DNA from: Rhynchosporium graminicola
Lineage: Eukaryota; Ascomycota; Leotiomycetes; Helotiales; Ploettnerulaceae
DNA length: 64,000 bases
Direction: 5' to 3'
Assembly (NCBI GenBank): GCA_900074885.1
Contig: FJUW01000061.1
Span: 117,279 to 181,278, forward strand
In this document: piece after piece, positions 10,827 to 23,559 of the stretch
How the letters are laid out: every line of letters starts with the position of its first letter
Position numbering within the stretch: the first letter of the stretch is position 1
Program-made: the position numbers and the translations under genes
The notes under the pieces: generated by a model
Databases searched by the model: none
The model's input: only the letters and a program-made list of their open reading frames with translations
Told to the model about the DNA's origin: nothing

Positions 10827-13800
10827 ATGGCTGCGCATCAGGATCTCGGAAACGGTGAGGCCGAGAAGGACCTTCGTCTCCACGCCCAGCCCAACGAGGG
10901 CAACGCCGACTTGGGCGAGTATGGCAATCTCGTCAAGTACATCTCCAACTACAAAGATGGCCGTCGGGCCTCAGTCGCTGGCTCTATCTACCTAGATGAC
11001 GAGAAACCAAAGAAGTGGTACCAATTCGGCAAGAAGTCCAAGGTAACACCTGGCAGCGATGGCAGCTTCGAAGCTCCTCCAGAGTGGTTAGAAACCGACT
11101 GGAAGAGGGGTCTTACAACAGACGAGGTCGAGAAAAGACGAAGGAAGACTGGCTGGAACGAATTGACCACCGAGAAGGAGAACTTGTTTTACAAGTTCCT
11201 GGGTTTCTTCACTGGCCCAATTCTCTATGGTAAGTTTCAATTGACTCAATTGAGGCGCTACGAAGAACGTTCACCTGACTCTCGGCAGTAATGGAAATCG
11301 CTGTCCTGCTCGCGGCTGGTCTGCGTCAATGGATTGATCTCGGTGTTATTATTGGTATCCTGATCCTCAACGCTGTTGTTGGTTGGTACCAGGAAAAGCA
11401 GGCTGCCGATGTCGTCGCCAGTTTGAAGGGTGATATCGCCATGCGCACCACTGTCGTCCGTAACGGCGTCGAGGAGGAGATCAAGGCTCGTGAATTGGTG
11501 CCCGGAGACATTGTAAGTCACATTGACCGCCGTCGCTTTGCAATTGCTCATCATTCAACGACTAACAATTACTAGATAATTATCGAAGACGGACAAGTTG
11601 TTCCCGGTGATGCCCGTATTATCTCTGCCTACGACAATCCAAACGGTTACGTAGAATACGTCCGCGAACTCGAAGCCCAAAAGGGCGAGTCCGCTGAGGA
11701 GAAGGCTGCGGACGAGGATGATATGGGACACAAGCACGGATCTGGTTACGCTCTTCTCGCCATCGATCAATCTGCCATGACTGGAGAGTCCCTCGCCGTC
11801 GACAAGTACGTCGCCGATGTCATCTACTATACTACCGGTTGCAAGCGTGGAAAGGCATACGCCGTCATCACCCACTCTGCTAAGACCTCTTTCGTCGGTC
11901 GCACTGCTTCTTTGGTCACTGGAGCCAAGGATCAAGGTCATTTCAAGGCTATCATGAACTCCATCGGCACGTCGCTTTTGGTTTTGGTCGTTGGCTGGAT
12001 TCTCGCTGCCTGGATTGGAGGTTTCTTCCGCCACTTGCAAATCGCCACTCCAGAGAACAGCTCTGTCAACTTACTCCATTACGCTCTTATCCTGTTGATT
12101 GTCGGTGTTCCCGTCGGTCTTCCAGTTGTTACCACGACTACCCTCGCTGTCGGCGCTGCTTATCTCGCCAAGGAGAAGGCCATAGTGCAGAAGCTCACTG
12201 CCATTGAATCCCTCGCTGTAAGTTACTCATCTCCCCATTCTTCACGTTTTCGGCTGGTCGCGATGTTGTTGGGGTGGTTGCGTGTGGCCTCCAATTAGTG
12301 CCGTGACGGGTCGCTTGGCCATGCAGATTCTCCGGTCATCATTGGCTGGATCGCCTCATCTGGGGCCTCTATGATCCCGCGAGCAGCACTAAGTGCTGCA
12401 CTTGCACTGGATTACTGTGAAGCTTGCATCTTAAAACGCCGGGCGATGGGTTTCTGTACCAATCACAATGTGCGCTGATTACAATATGCAAGAATGTCAT
12501 GCTAATAATCTGTCCTGCAGGGTGTCGATGTTCTTTGCTCCGACAAGACCGGTACGCTCACCGCCAATCAACTTTCCATCCGTGAGCCATTCGTCGCCGA
12601 TGGTGTCGATGTTAACTGGATGATGGCTGTTGCCGCTCTCGCCTCTTCCCACAACGTCAAGTCCCTCGATCCTATTGACAAAGTCACCATTCTCACTCTC
12701 AAGCGTTACCCAAGGGCCAAGGAGATCCTGTCTCAAGGCTGGAAGACCGAGAAATTCACTCCTTTCGACCCTGTCTCCAAGCGTATTACTGCTATCGTTG
12801 TCAAGGATGGTGTCCGTTACACTTGCGCCAAGGGTGCCCCCAAGGCCATCCTCAACCTTTCCGCTTGCTCCAAGGAAGATTCCGACATGTACAAGGAGAA
12901 GACCACCGAGTTTGCTCGTCGTGGTTTCCGTTCCCTAGGTGTTGCCGTTCAAGAAGGTGACGGAGATTGGCAATTGCTCGGCATGTTGCCCATGTTCGAT
13001 CCTCCCCGTGAGGATACCGCCTCGACCATCGCTGAAGCTCAAGTTCTCGGTCTCTCCGTTAAGATGCTTACTGGTGATGCCATTGCTATTGCCAAGGAGA
13101 CTTGCAAGATGTTGGCTCTCGGTACCAAGGTTTACAACTCTGAACGTCTCATCCACGGTGGTCTTTCCGGAACCACCCAGCACGATCTCGTCGAGAAGGC
13201 TGATGGTTTCGCTGAAGTCTTCCCTGAGCACAAGTACCAGGTCGTCGAGATGTTGCAACAACGTGGACATTTAACTGCCATGACTGGTGATGGTGTCAAC
13301 GACGCTCCATCGCTCAAGAAGTCTGATTGTGGTATTGCCGTCGAGGGTGCAACTGAAGCTGCCCAAGCCGCCGCCGATATTGTCTTCCTTGCCCCAGGTC
13401 TTTCCACCATTGTCTCTGCCATCAAGATCGCTCGTCAAATTTTCCAACGTATGAAGGCATACATTCAATACCGTATCGCCCTCTGCTTGCATTTGGAGAT
13501 TTACCTTGTCACATCTATGATCATCATCAACGAGACCATCCGTGCTGAGCTTATTGTCTTCCTTGCCCTCTTCGCCGATTTGGCTACCATCGCCGTCGCT
13601 TACGATAACGCACATTTCGAGCAACGCCCAGTTGAATGGCAACTACCAAAGATCTGGATCATTTCCGTTGTTCTCGGTATACTCCTTGCCCTCGGCACCT
13701 GGGTCATTCGTGGAGCTCTCTTCCTCCCCAATGGTGGTATCATCAACAACTTCGGTTCCATCCAAGGTATACTCTTCCTCGAAGTCTCCCTCACCGAGAA

Positions 13801-14236
13801 CTGGCTCATCTTCGTCACCCGTGGTGGAGAGACCTGGCCATCTTGGCAATTGGTCGGTGCCATCTTTGGTGTGGATGTCCTATCTACCCTCTTCACCGTC
13901 TTCGGTTGGTTGTGCGGTGAGGCCGGAGAGCCATCTTCCCCAGTCACCAAGAACAAGCTCCTATCCGCCAACGGACACACATCCATCGTCACTGTTGTCA
14001 TCGTCTGGGGTTACTCCATCGGTGTCTCCATCGTCATTGCCATCGTCTACTACCTAATGAACCGCATGTCGTGGCTCAACAACTTGGGACGTGCCAAGCG
14101 TTCGCGCGCAGACACTCAGATGGAGAACATCCTCTCGCACTTATCCAAGGTCGCCATCGCTCACGAGCGCGACGATCTCGGAAACAACAGATGGCATCTC
14201 GCCCCCAAGGCCTCCGAGGCCGAGGAGGACGATTAG
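10827..14236 (+). CDS. PMA1: Plasma-membrane proton-pumping P-type ATPase (P3A)
   Basis: Pumps H+ out of the cell at the expense of ATP and energises secondary transport. Four exons keep frame: 10827-11229, 11289-11512, 11576-12217, 12521-14236, giving 994 aa. Visible motifs are PGD then TGES (residues 278-281, actuator domain), a PVGLP-type M4 segment, the phosphorylation site DKTGT (Asp431), MLTGD, and TGDGVNDAP with its following hinge; hydrophobic segments flank these as expected. The ATG (ACAATGG) sits after the pyrimidine-rich leader. Fungal PMA1 proteins are usually about 920 aa. Most of the excess here is a charged insertion at about residues 220-265 between PGD and TGES, so this may be the second, longer fungal isoform rather than the PMA1 orthologue. 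Intron 3 (303 nt) is unusually long and ends eight codons before the phosphorylation motif. Confidence 0.96.
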
Positions 14237-17200
14237 ATCACTCACCCCCATCATCATCATTTCATTGTAAAAATGCTTTGAATATGCGCGCAGGAGGCTA
14301 TCTAGTTGTATGTTTGGGTTGTCATATTTCGGGTGTTGTTGCGATCCCTTTTTAGTGTGTAATTAAACCCTCTGCTTTTTGAGTAGTCTATGGCATAGTA
14401 ACGTCGTCGTCCTCGTGTTGGTCGTCTCTATCTAGATTTCAGGGTATTTATGTATGGTGTCAGGGTGATACCACAAACAAATAAATTTTTCTATGTTAAT
14501 TTACCTGAATGTGTCAAATGTGCTTGATTTTATTGTGAAAACTCTATTTTCTTTCTTTAAGAATTATCCAAATATATGCTTGGAACTTCTAATCGATTAC
14601 TGTTTCCATCTCCCCCTCCTCCTTCTCTCTTTTTCCCATTCACCCTTTCTCCCTTTTCTCCTCTACATTACATTTACACTACCTTACCTACCTACTCCAC
14701 TCATCCTCTTCCTCCTCCTCCTCCTTCCCATCCCCCATCCCCAATCCGTACCTGCATCTCCCTTCCTTCTTTTCCCCTCCACCAAAAAAATTTATGTACC
14801 TGCATAAAAAGCACCCACTTATCCACTCACTCATCCCCTCACTCATCCACTTCCTTCTTCTTCTCCACTTTCCTCCGACCAGCTCATCCCAACAGCATCC
14901 CATCCATCCACCCTCGCTCCACCTAGTCTAGTCTAGTCAAGTCTAGTCTAGTCTAGCCAGATAAGTAAGTAGCTTAACTTGACTAAACCTGATCCGATGA
15001 GATGCGCCATCTCATCTCAACACCGACGAATACGAATACCCTAGCTTGCTTGCTTGCTGGCCCTGACCCTGACCCTTGCCCTGGCTCTGGCTCTGGCTCT
15101 GGTCTGCCGGATAGACAGACACCTCAACTTCGGTGGTTGGCGGATGAACGGTGATGGAAGGGTGTTTCCCCACTTTTCCTGCCTATGTATCTTATTGCAA
15201 GGAATAGGATAGGATGGGATAGGGTAGGGTACTGGTTCTGGTGTAGGAGGAATAGGATTCTGAAATGCAGGTGGAGAGTTTGAATTGAGGCTAGGATGGA
15301 TACCTTGGGATTTAAAAAGAAAAAGAAAAAAGTATATTAAAAAAAATACTCGTTTTGATCACAGAAAATACATAGATGGACGGTGTAGTTGGTGAGTGAA
15401 TGGATACTAGTGAGAAATCTTTACCGAGAAAAATGGGATTCGCTGGTTGTGAATGTATATGAGAGTATGTTATCTGTGTGTGTATGTCTTCACCGCTTTG
15501 TGGTTTGGGTTGAGTTGGGTATACTTATATTAGGATGTTGGGATGTAGTTGGGCTTGGAGGGAGGGAGGTAGGTGTATGTAGGTATCCACAGGTACATGA
15601 GCTTCATTAAGCACGAGTTTGAGTTTGAGACGACGTACGGTTCCTTTGTATTGGATTGTTTTGTGTTATCATCCATTCATTGCATAACTTGGAGATTCAA
15701 TGAGGAATCGCCACAGCATGCAGCCAGTTAGTGAATAAGCAGGTAAATACAAGCAGCTGAGGAGATTTCCGTTAAAGGTACCGTGGGTAGGCAAGTGAGT
15801 AAAGCTACGAACGGCAGCTGTGCTCGTTCGGAGATAGGTTCATACGTTTGTGATTATGATACTGCAGGCGCTATTTCTGCATGCATGAGATTGCTGGCTG
15901 TGTAGATGGTGGTGCAGGTTCCATTTCCTACCCGAGTCGAAGTTCTATGACAGGTCGATCGTTCCACGGTCTCGCGCCTAGAAGTTTAGCATAGAAGGGG
16001 GGAAACAGACCTGGTTCCACTCAAGCAGGCGTTTGAGTAAGCCTTCTTTCTGATCGTCGTGCATTTATAGTACGTAGGGGAAGATAAAGTAGGGATCTTT
16101 GGATCATCAGATTCGGTTCTTCAACTTCTAGGTATTCTCGTAGGATCAGGGGTTAATTTAGAGGGTTCTTGGAACGGAAGTTGCGGTTGGTGGGGTTCTT
16201 CGAGAAGCGTTTTTTTTGGTTTGGGGTAGTAGTCGGGCGAGAGCTTGGGGTCTGGATGGGCTGGGGTTAATCGGTTTCAGGTGGGAGGTTAGAGTGATTG
16301 ATGAGAGGGGTTTGTGGATATGGATGTTGATATTGATGTTGATGTTGATGTTAGGGTATGGAGTGCGATATCAGTTGTGCACTTCTCCTTATAGTCAGTT
16401 TGGTTTCACGTTAGTCAAATGAGGACAGAAGTCGGCCGGCCGAGGAGAATTGAAAATAGAAAGACTCGATGATGGAATAGCTCTGTTGAGTTCTTCTAGA
16501 AGCTTTCTCTTGGTCTGTGATATCATAGCTTGATTTCGAGGCTAAGGTAGGTATCATTAGTATACGTAGAAGTGGAGATAGTTAATAGAGGAGTTTTGAT
16601 ATTCGGGTATAGGGTTACAGTATTAGGTGCGCACTTATTCGTATTAGTGTATATCAGTTAAATAAGGTAAGGATAAGACGAATCCCCCAAGGATAATCGA
16701 AGATAGACAGACTCGATGATGGAATATCTCTTTTACTTTCGTCCAGAAGCTTTCTAGGTCTGTGATATCATGGCTTGAATTCGAAGTTGAGTTAGGTTTT
16801 ATTAGTGCAAGTAGGAATGATTAAAGCGAGGTGTGTTGGGCGAAGGATATTCGAAGACAGACAGACTTGTTCATAAAATAGCTAAGGGGAATAAGAGCTG
16901 CGTTGGAATCCACTCGAAGCTAGCAGGTATTATATGCACTGCTGATCTGTGCTATCTGGAATCTGGCATGAATTGGAAATAGGTGTAGATTAGATAGAAG
17001 TATTCGTAACTTCACAAGATCTTGTTATTATTAGAAATTAGCCTTTATAACGGCGTCTTATTTTTTTGAGTCCTGTGTATTTGAATTGAAATACGTCATA
17101 TAGTTTGCGATAATAGGTTATGTTTTGGAAGTGTTAGGTATGGCACAGATTGTTTGATATAGCATGATAGACATAATAGATGCTGCATATATTAGATTTC

Positions 17201-19655
17201 TATACTTCTTGATTTCCGTCCGTTCTAACTTTCCGATATCACGATATGCGTGATACAAATGTAAAGTCTAGAAGCCGAGCCAAATAGATACTTGTCTGGG
17301 TGTGTATAGTAGAAAATTAGAGTATTAAGGCGGCTTGAGTCACGAAAGAAAAAAGATGACCGAAGGCGGCAGGGAAAATAGCGTATACGGTGCTTTGATA
17401 GGGCTCTTTGTTATAGATGAGTTGGTTTATAGGTTTTCATCATCTATATCGCATTCAAGCCGAGGATCATCAAGTGTAAATGAAATCACTAAGCTATTAA
17501 GCGTATTGCAAAGATGATCTGAAGTCTATCACTTCAAATTTCAGTTTGAACTAAGATAATAAGAACAGTCATTTGTACTTGACTATAACATAGAGCCCAT
17601 TAAGCAGACTCTTATCTGGGTATATTCACTCTGAACCTTTCCAATGCAGGTAACATATAGCCGATATTACTTATTGCTATAGAGATAAGTTTGCGAATAG
17701 AGTTGGACATTTAAGAGTTAATCTGCCTAAAGTTCAAACATATCCGCTAAAAAGTTTCGATTAATTTCGATCCAGATATATTTACTTAGGATAAGAGCTT
17801 TCTTCTTTTGCAGAGTCATTCTAAGGCGACAACCTCTATTGGCATTCTCAAATGCCTTACTCTTTATCAAGAGTACAAATATTATGCTATAGCAAAGACA
17901 TTGAAGCGCCATAATCAGACTAGAAGAATCCTCGAAGAGTACCTCATCCGGGAACGCAGATAAGTACCAGATAGACGAAAAGATAGTTAGTAAGACGAAC
18001 AAAAGTTTCTTACGTATTGACTTATTGATTAAGCGATTTACCACCGTATCAGCCTGGAACTTGAATTAGATTATACTTCGCATCCAGCCGAGGATACAAC
18101 TTAAGTAGATTCTAGACACGCATGCTCGAATTCTGTCACGTCAGATATTATCCTCCATACGTAAATAGCATAGCTCCATGCGCGGTCTTACGGAGTGAAA
18201 CTTGTGGGGTCTGGAAGCTGGCTCTAGATAATGGCGATGGCTAAAAGGGGCAAAGAATAGAGTCCGATGTTGATAGTTATTCCTATTGAAACCTATCAGA
18301 AGAGTTGCCGGCGTATCCAGAATTCTACACTTCTCGATACCTGGTAGCCGAGTTACAGTACTAGGTAGGTTACGAGTACTAGAAGAGGGAGTTGACCTCA
18401 CCACTTTTGAAGCCTTAAACGTAGAATCGTCAAAACCTACTAGTATTTGAAAACACGTAAAAGCGCGATTTTTCGCGATGGACATTTCTCTTCCCTCCCT
18501 CAACCAATCAAGGAGAGCTCCATACATACGAGAATACACCAAGAATACACCACGGGTATACTACAGAAACACACGCACATAATGTTTAAGTTTTAGCGGG
18601 TGGTGACTAGTTAGTCAATTTGCCTAAATTTTTTAGGATATGCTTTCGTGATCACTCGTGGCCTGGCGTATTGATGGACTATAACACTTGAGCCGCAACC
18701 GAAATAGTGAGTCTAGAAATACATTTAGATCCTCCATGGATAATCGATGACGTTTACTCAGTGCTATCTCTGGTAAGGGCATACAATATTAGTACGTTGC
18801 GTTCGTCTGGGTATTGAAGAACATAGTCGAGACAGGGCATTGTATAAGTTAGTCTTTTCATTGATGCCCGAATCGTAGTAATCCAGCTATTGCTACTCAT
18901 CAGTAGTGGAGTCCTGAGCAATAATATCATGATTCATGGATGGATTTGTGAACTCTTAAATTGCTGGTACTGGTACCCAAGTAGACGAAAATGCTTAATC
19001 AAGAATACCAAATGATGAAATAATTAGTGATTCGATTACCGGAGAGGTTGCTTGATGGTTGATTCAAACATCGGCTCTCAGGTGCAAGACGGAGGCAAAT
19101 TTAAATCGTGGTAGCTAGATAGAGAAAAGGAACCTATTCATAAAGTTGATCTCATGAGGAACGCCAGTGACCAAGAATCAAAGTATGTCCATGCGACTGA
19201 TAAATGTCATTAATGATATGGGATGTACCTCCGGTTAATCCACTGGATCTTTTCACGTGATCGTCAGTGTTGTATCAAGAATCGTTTCTCTACTCCCTAG
19301 GAAAACCTCATGATGTGTCTGCTCAGGAGGCTTGGTTGATTCTTTTCAAGTTATAAAATAGAACTATTCAATTTCTCCAGGATAGATCGTTGATGTCCTC
19401 GTCTGTGACTTCATGCCTAACCAGTAGGCGCCATGGATTGATTGCTCGTCTCCTGCCCCGTCGTTCTTTCTTAGCGAGAATTTAAGACCCGCCTCCGCAT
19501 TCCCCTTTCATCACGTTCTGCAGAGCAAGTGCGGATGGATTGCACTTGAACGATGTCTCGCCGTTAGATCCTACCTTTATAGAATCCACAAAATATGTGA
19601 TGCTGTAGATCTTTCTATACTTCCTCGCAACACATTCGTCAGGACGGAGGTTAGG
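14237..19655. other. Intergenic region downstream of the H+-ATPase
   Basis: No recognisable gene in 5.4 kb. 14600-15400 is pyrimidine-rich with microsatellites; 16500-18700 becomes more AT-rich. Two minus-strand open stretches (about 17727-18044, two hydrophobic segments; about 18141-18542) begin at non-ATG codons and resemble nothing I know. The first few hundred bases presumably hold the ATPase 3' UTR. Confidence 0.55.
14922..14957. repeat. (CTAGT)n microsatellite
   Basis: Tandem CTAGT units with one variant (CAAGT). Confidence 0.9.
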
Positions 19656-21950
19656 ATGGTTGCGAGAGATTCGAGAGGATGGTGCGTATCGGCGTCTCCA
19701 CGAAGTTGGTCTCGCAGAATTATGCTGACTTGATTAATTATCTGGTAACAGTCAGAGATGTCGAGACAAACACTACAAATGTAAGTCTCGGAGACATACT
19801 GATTGCAATCGCTGAGAGAAAGCTCCGAACGTGCAGTCTTATTGCTCAGCTCTTCTTGAATTCCTGTCAATTGACTTTGCTCAGGCGATAGACTCTTTCC
19901 GGTTTGTGGTCGATGCAATAGGTGGGGTCAACCATGTATTCGAGGATGGGGCTTCAGAAGCCATAAAAGTACGGGAAACTGCTGTAACTTTCACACGAAC
20001 GAATGTTGACGGAAGATAGGCGATTACCCTCCAGACCATGTTTGGGTTCCATTGGAGTCAATCAGGACTTGTGAGTTTCATCTCATATCTCGCCAACAAA
20101 TGTCACAGTCTTTGAATGTTTTCCAACATCACAAACTAGTTCAGTGGATTGATGACACCAACGAAGCCATCCGAAATGAAGAAGAATCTGCCTCAGAGAA
20201 TGAAGACGACCAGTCGGGAAGCCTCTCCCGAGAGAACACCTCGATGAGTATCACTGCGCCATTATCTTCACCTTTTCTGGGGTCAAACTTCGATTTCACG
20301 CAAAGCGAAAACACATCTTCGCCATGGCAAACAGGCTTCAGATCTACACCTGATTCCACGTCCAGTAACCCTGCGTACATACCCGCGGAGCCGGCTTTTT
20401 CTCACGTAATTCATCACGAATCCTTACCGACAGATATACCCTCGCGAGGAGAAGTGTCAACAGGTGACCTTATTCCTGCTTCTCTCGGCTGATAGTGACT
20501 GACTTGACGCCTCAGCTGCACCGAGACAAGCACCCCCATTACAAACCGAAAACTCTGCGTGGCCTATCAAAGATGCCGCGGAAGCCCGTCTATTCGAGCA
20601 CTATGTTCTCGATCTTGCAAGATGGGTAATCTTTCTTCTTGAATACTTTGCCTACCAACATGCTGACACCTGCTCATAGTTAGATTTGTGCGACCCCCAA
20701 GGTCATTTTCAATACGAGGTCCCTAAACGTGCAGCGAAATGTCCCGTCCTTCTCAAAGCGATACTTGCTCTCTCAGCAAGACAACTAACACTTACGAAGC
20801 GAGAGACTGAGTCTAACGAAATTGCCGCTAATCAGCATTATGGAGACTGCATTCAATTACTCATTCCGGTGATTACGCGGGCGGACGAAAACATCTTTGC
20901 AGCATTAATTATCCTTCGGGTCTTCGAAGAAATTGACGGTGAGAGATAGTCCGCCAGTTCATACACATCGTACTAAAATGATACAGTCTTTGAGAGCGAC
21001 GGCACGCAAGGCCTAGCCCACATCGCCGGAATCCAAAGCTTCGTCCGCGGGCACGGCTCAAACCTAATGCAAGGTGGACTAGGCGAAGCAGCATTCTGGG
21101 TCGGGCTACGTCAAGAGATATACGTGGCTACAATCATGCATCGCGCTGTCCAGATCGAGATCAGACATATCAATCGTTCCGTCGTTCCTCTCAGTGACTT
21201 CGATTGGGCCAACAGAGCAGTTGTGCATTTGGCAGATGTTTTGAACTGCTGTTTTGGTCACGGAGTTGATCCTGAGCAATGTAGTAGACTTCAGATTGAA
21301 AGTGATCGGTGGCAGAATGATAAGCCGAATTCTTTCTCGCCTTACTATTACAGAGGTGCGGATCGAAGTAAAGGGGAGGCATTTCCCGAGATCTTACACA
21401 TCCATCCTTGTCACAGTATGTAGTTCGCCCTTACCACGATTCCCTGTCACTTTCTTATCATGGTTCTAGTCGTTGGAATCCAGCATCACAAACTGGCGCA
21501 GATCCTACTTTCGATCTTCAGCCTTAGAAGTCCACAGTCAAGAAATAATTCATACGAAGCCGAAAATCCACTGCTTGTGAGTTCACTCACCACCATCTAC
21601 ATTGACTTCACTCCAATATCCTTCCAAGCCCCAACGCTGACATTGTATAGATAAATATCAAGCAAGACCTGCGCGAAATCTGCGGTATTGGCCTACACAA
21701 CCGCGCTACTCCGCCAGGGATGTTTACAGCTTGTATGGGTATCGCCATGTGTAAGTTCTTCTGATGACTCCATCATAAATGTGCTGACTCGGTCTATTCA
21801 CCAGGTGGTGATCGTTTCGACGATAGATTGGAACAAGAAGCTTTACTCCAATTACTTATCGAGACAGAGAACGATCATGCTAGACCCACAGCCGCGATTC
21901 AGAAACACATGAAGTTGGTGTGGGGATGGAATCAAGAATCAATAGAGTAA
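19656..21950 (+). CDS. Zn(II)2Cys6 transcription factor with Fungal_trans_2-like domain
   Basis: Predicted nuclear DNA-binding regulator, target unknown. I assembled 11 exons: 19656-19681, 19752-19780, 19885-19968, 20020-20070, 20140-20463, 20516-20625, 20680-20938, 20987-21415, 21470-21576, 21651-21750, 21805-21950. The frame stays open to a TAA, giving 554 aa. The first three tiny exons together encode a perfect binuclear cluster: Cys9-x2-Cys12-x6-Cys19-x6-Cys26-x2-Cys29-x6-Cys36, with two of the cysteine codons split by introns. A short 'FQWIDDTNE' stretch and an acidic, Ser-rich linker follow. The rest (about 190-554) has the alpha-helical look of fungal regulator middle domains (LDLCDP, 'ALSARQ', 'GIQSFVRGHG'). 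Introns 3 and 4 are the least certain. The neighbour downstream is a broken gene of the same broad class. Confidence 0.85.
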
Positions 21951-23559
21951 AAGTACGAAACCAACTTCGCGACATTGAGAGATTACATGATATCGATTTA
22001 TTAATATAACCAAAGTCCCACAATCTTCTTATGACATGAGATATCAATCAAGCTCTCACTTCACCGGTGTTGAAATACACCAGCCTCAAGTTCCGAAGAA
22101 TCGCACATGCCGTTCTGATGCTCCATCGTGCTGACGTGGTGGGTCGTGATTCCAACGCATCGACTGGTCTACCGGTTTACGGTGTGCACCTCCAATTGCG
22201 GGTGTACAGAAGATCACGGCATATCTAAACGTATGTCAGCAATCCTCATACACTAATGTCGTCTTCGGATACTGTTCGGACACTACTCTACGAGAAGTCT
22301 GCGCCTCGGGCGGCATGTTGTTTTCGGTTCAGGCGCATCAGGCGGTAAAATCCCAGCCTTTGTGTCCAATGGCCAGTGAACCCTCTCTATTCTGACATAA
22401 CATGGCAAGATACAATGATCAGATCGGCTGCTAGGCGTGTCTGTAAGCCCGCGTGGGATGCTTGTATAAATGGGCAGACGCTCCCGGCAAATGTATTGCA
22501 AGAATTGCGGATGTGGCAGGATGTTGACTTTGTACATTCGCTTCTACCATTAGCTGGTATCACGAGGTTTCAGATTTTATTCATTAGGATTTTAAATAAG
22601 TAGAAGAGAGACTTGTAGCTGTATGTTAAACAAACCTACTCTATAGTCATTCGGAATGTGGTGGGCCTGTTCGTTCAGTCTATGGTTTCGGAGTTAGCCT
22701 CCCTTGCTGGAGCGAGATTCCACCGAACTGTCGAGAAGGAACTTTGTGGCGGAATGGTAGAAGAGGCTTACGAAGATCCTGAATGCTACAGTGATCTTCT
22801 CACGAAGGAACCATGGCCCATAAGAAGTGGAAGACAACTTCTTCGGACGTGCAGACGATTGGAAAACTTTGGTGTAACTATAGGATCGAGGGATGTGACG
22901 TGCCTTACTCTGTTACATCTTAGTCCGTGGAAATTAGCCTCATAGGGCGTTGTGTACTTGAAGGCTAATACCCAAAAGAAGGGTCTGGAGTGGACTCGTG
23001 CAGCCGAGAGAGCTTACCAGGACCCTAAAGCGTAGTAGCTACCTAAGAAGATCGTATAGCATAGCCAGGGCGGCTGCAAAGGCGCTTACGATTCTCTGCC
23101 CCGGTGGGAAATATTCTTACTATTCTTTATAAAAAAGGATTTATGAAGAGACACCCACACAGACCTCATATGGCTGAGCCTAGCAGAGCCGTTGAGGGGT
23201 TAATGAAATGGCTTATCGGACCCCCAGTAGAATACAGCGAGATGAAAGGTCGACCCATACTAGTGCACCTGTAGAACGGTACAGGGGCTCTTCAACCCGA
23301 GCCTTATTTTGACTTAGCTGATCAAGAATCTTTGTAATTCGGGTAGCGTATGCTATATATCACACTTCTTCCAACGGCTTTCTAGGAACCAGGTATCTAT
23401 ATAAGATTGCTCCTCGTGCTGACTTTTGGCCTATATAGCTAAGATAACTCAACTACAGACACCCATACATCCTCCAAGTATATCTAGCAGTTAAAGTTTC
23501 GCAAAACTGAGTTAGATGCGAGTTTTGTTGGTTGGACACCTGGTCCAGAGAAAGAAGTT
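21951..23559. other. Intergenic region between the intact and broken regulators
   Basis: Small open stretches (for example about 22376-22603 and 22658-22945, plus strand) show no family signature and lack a convincing start. Composition is intermediate. Nothing else seen. Confidence 0.5.

Noticed and set aside
17727..18542. Two minus-strand ORFs (105 and 133 codons), the first with two hydrophobic segments
   Set aside because: Neither begins with ATG, no recognisable domain, AT-rich context; chance or very eroded gene.
19577..19918. 113-codon minus-strand ORF with several cysteines
   Set aside because: Antisense to the zinc-cluster exons and introns of the regulator, which have a far better coding explanation.
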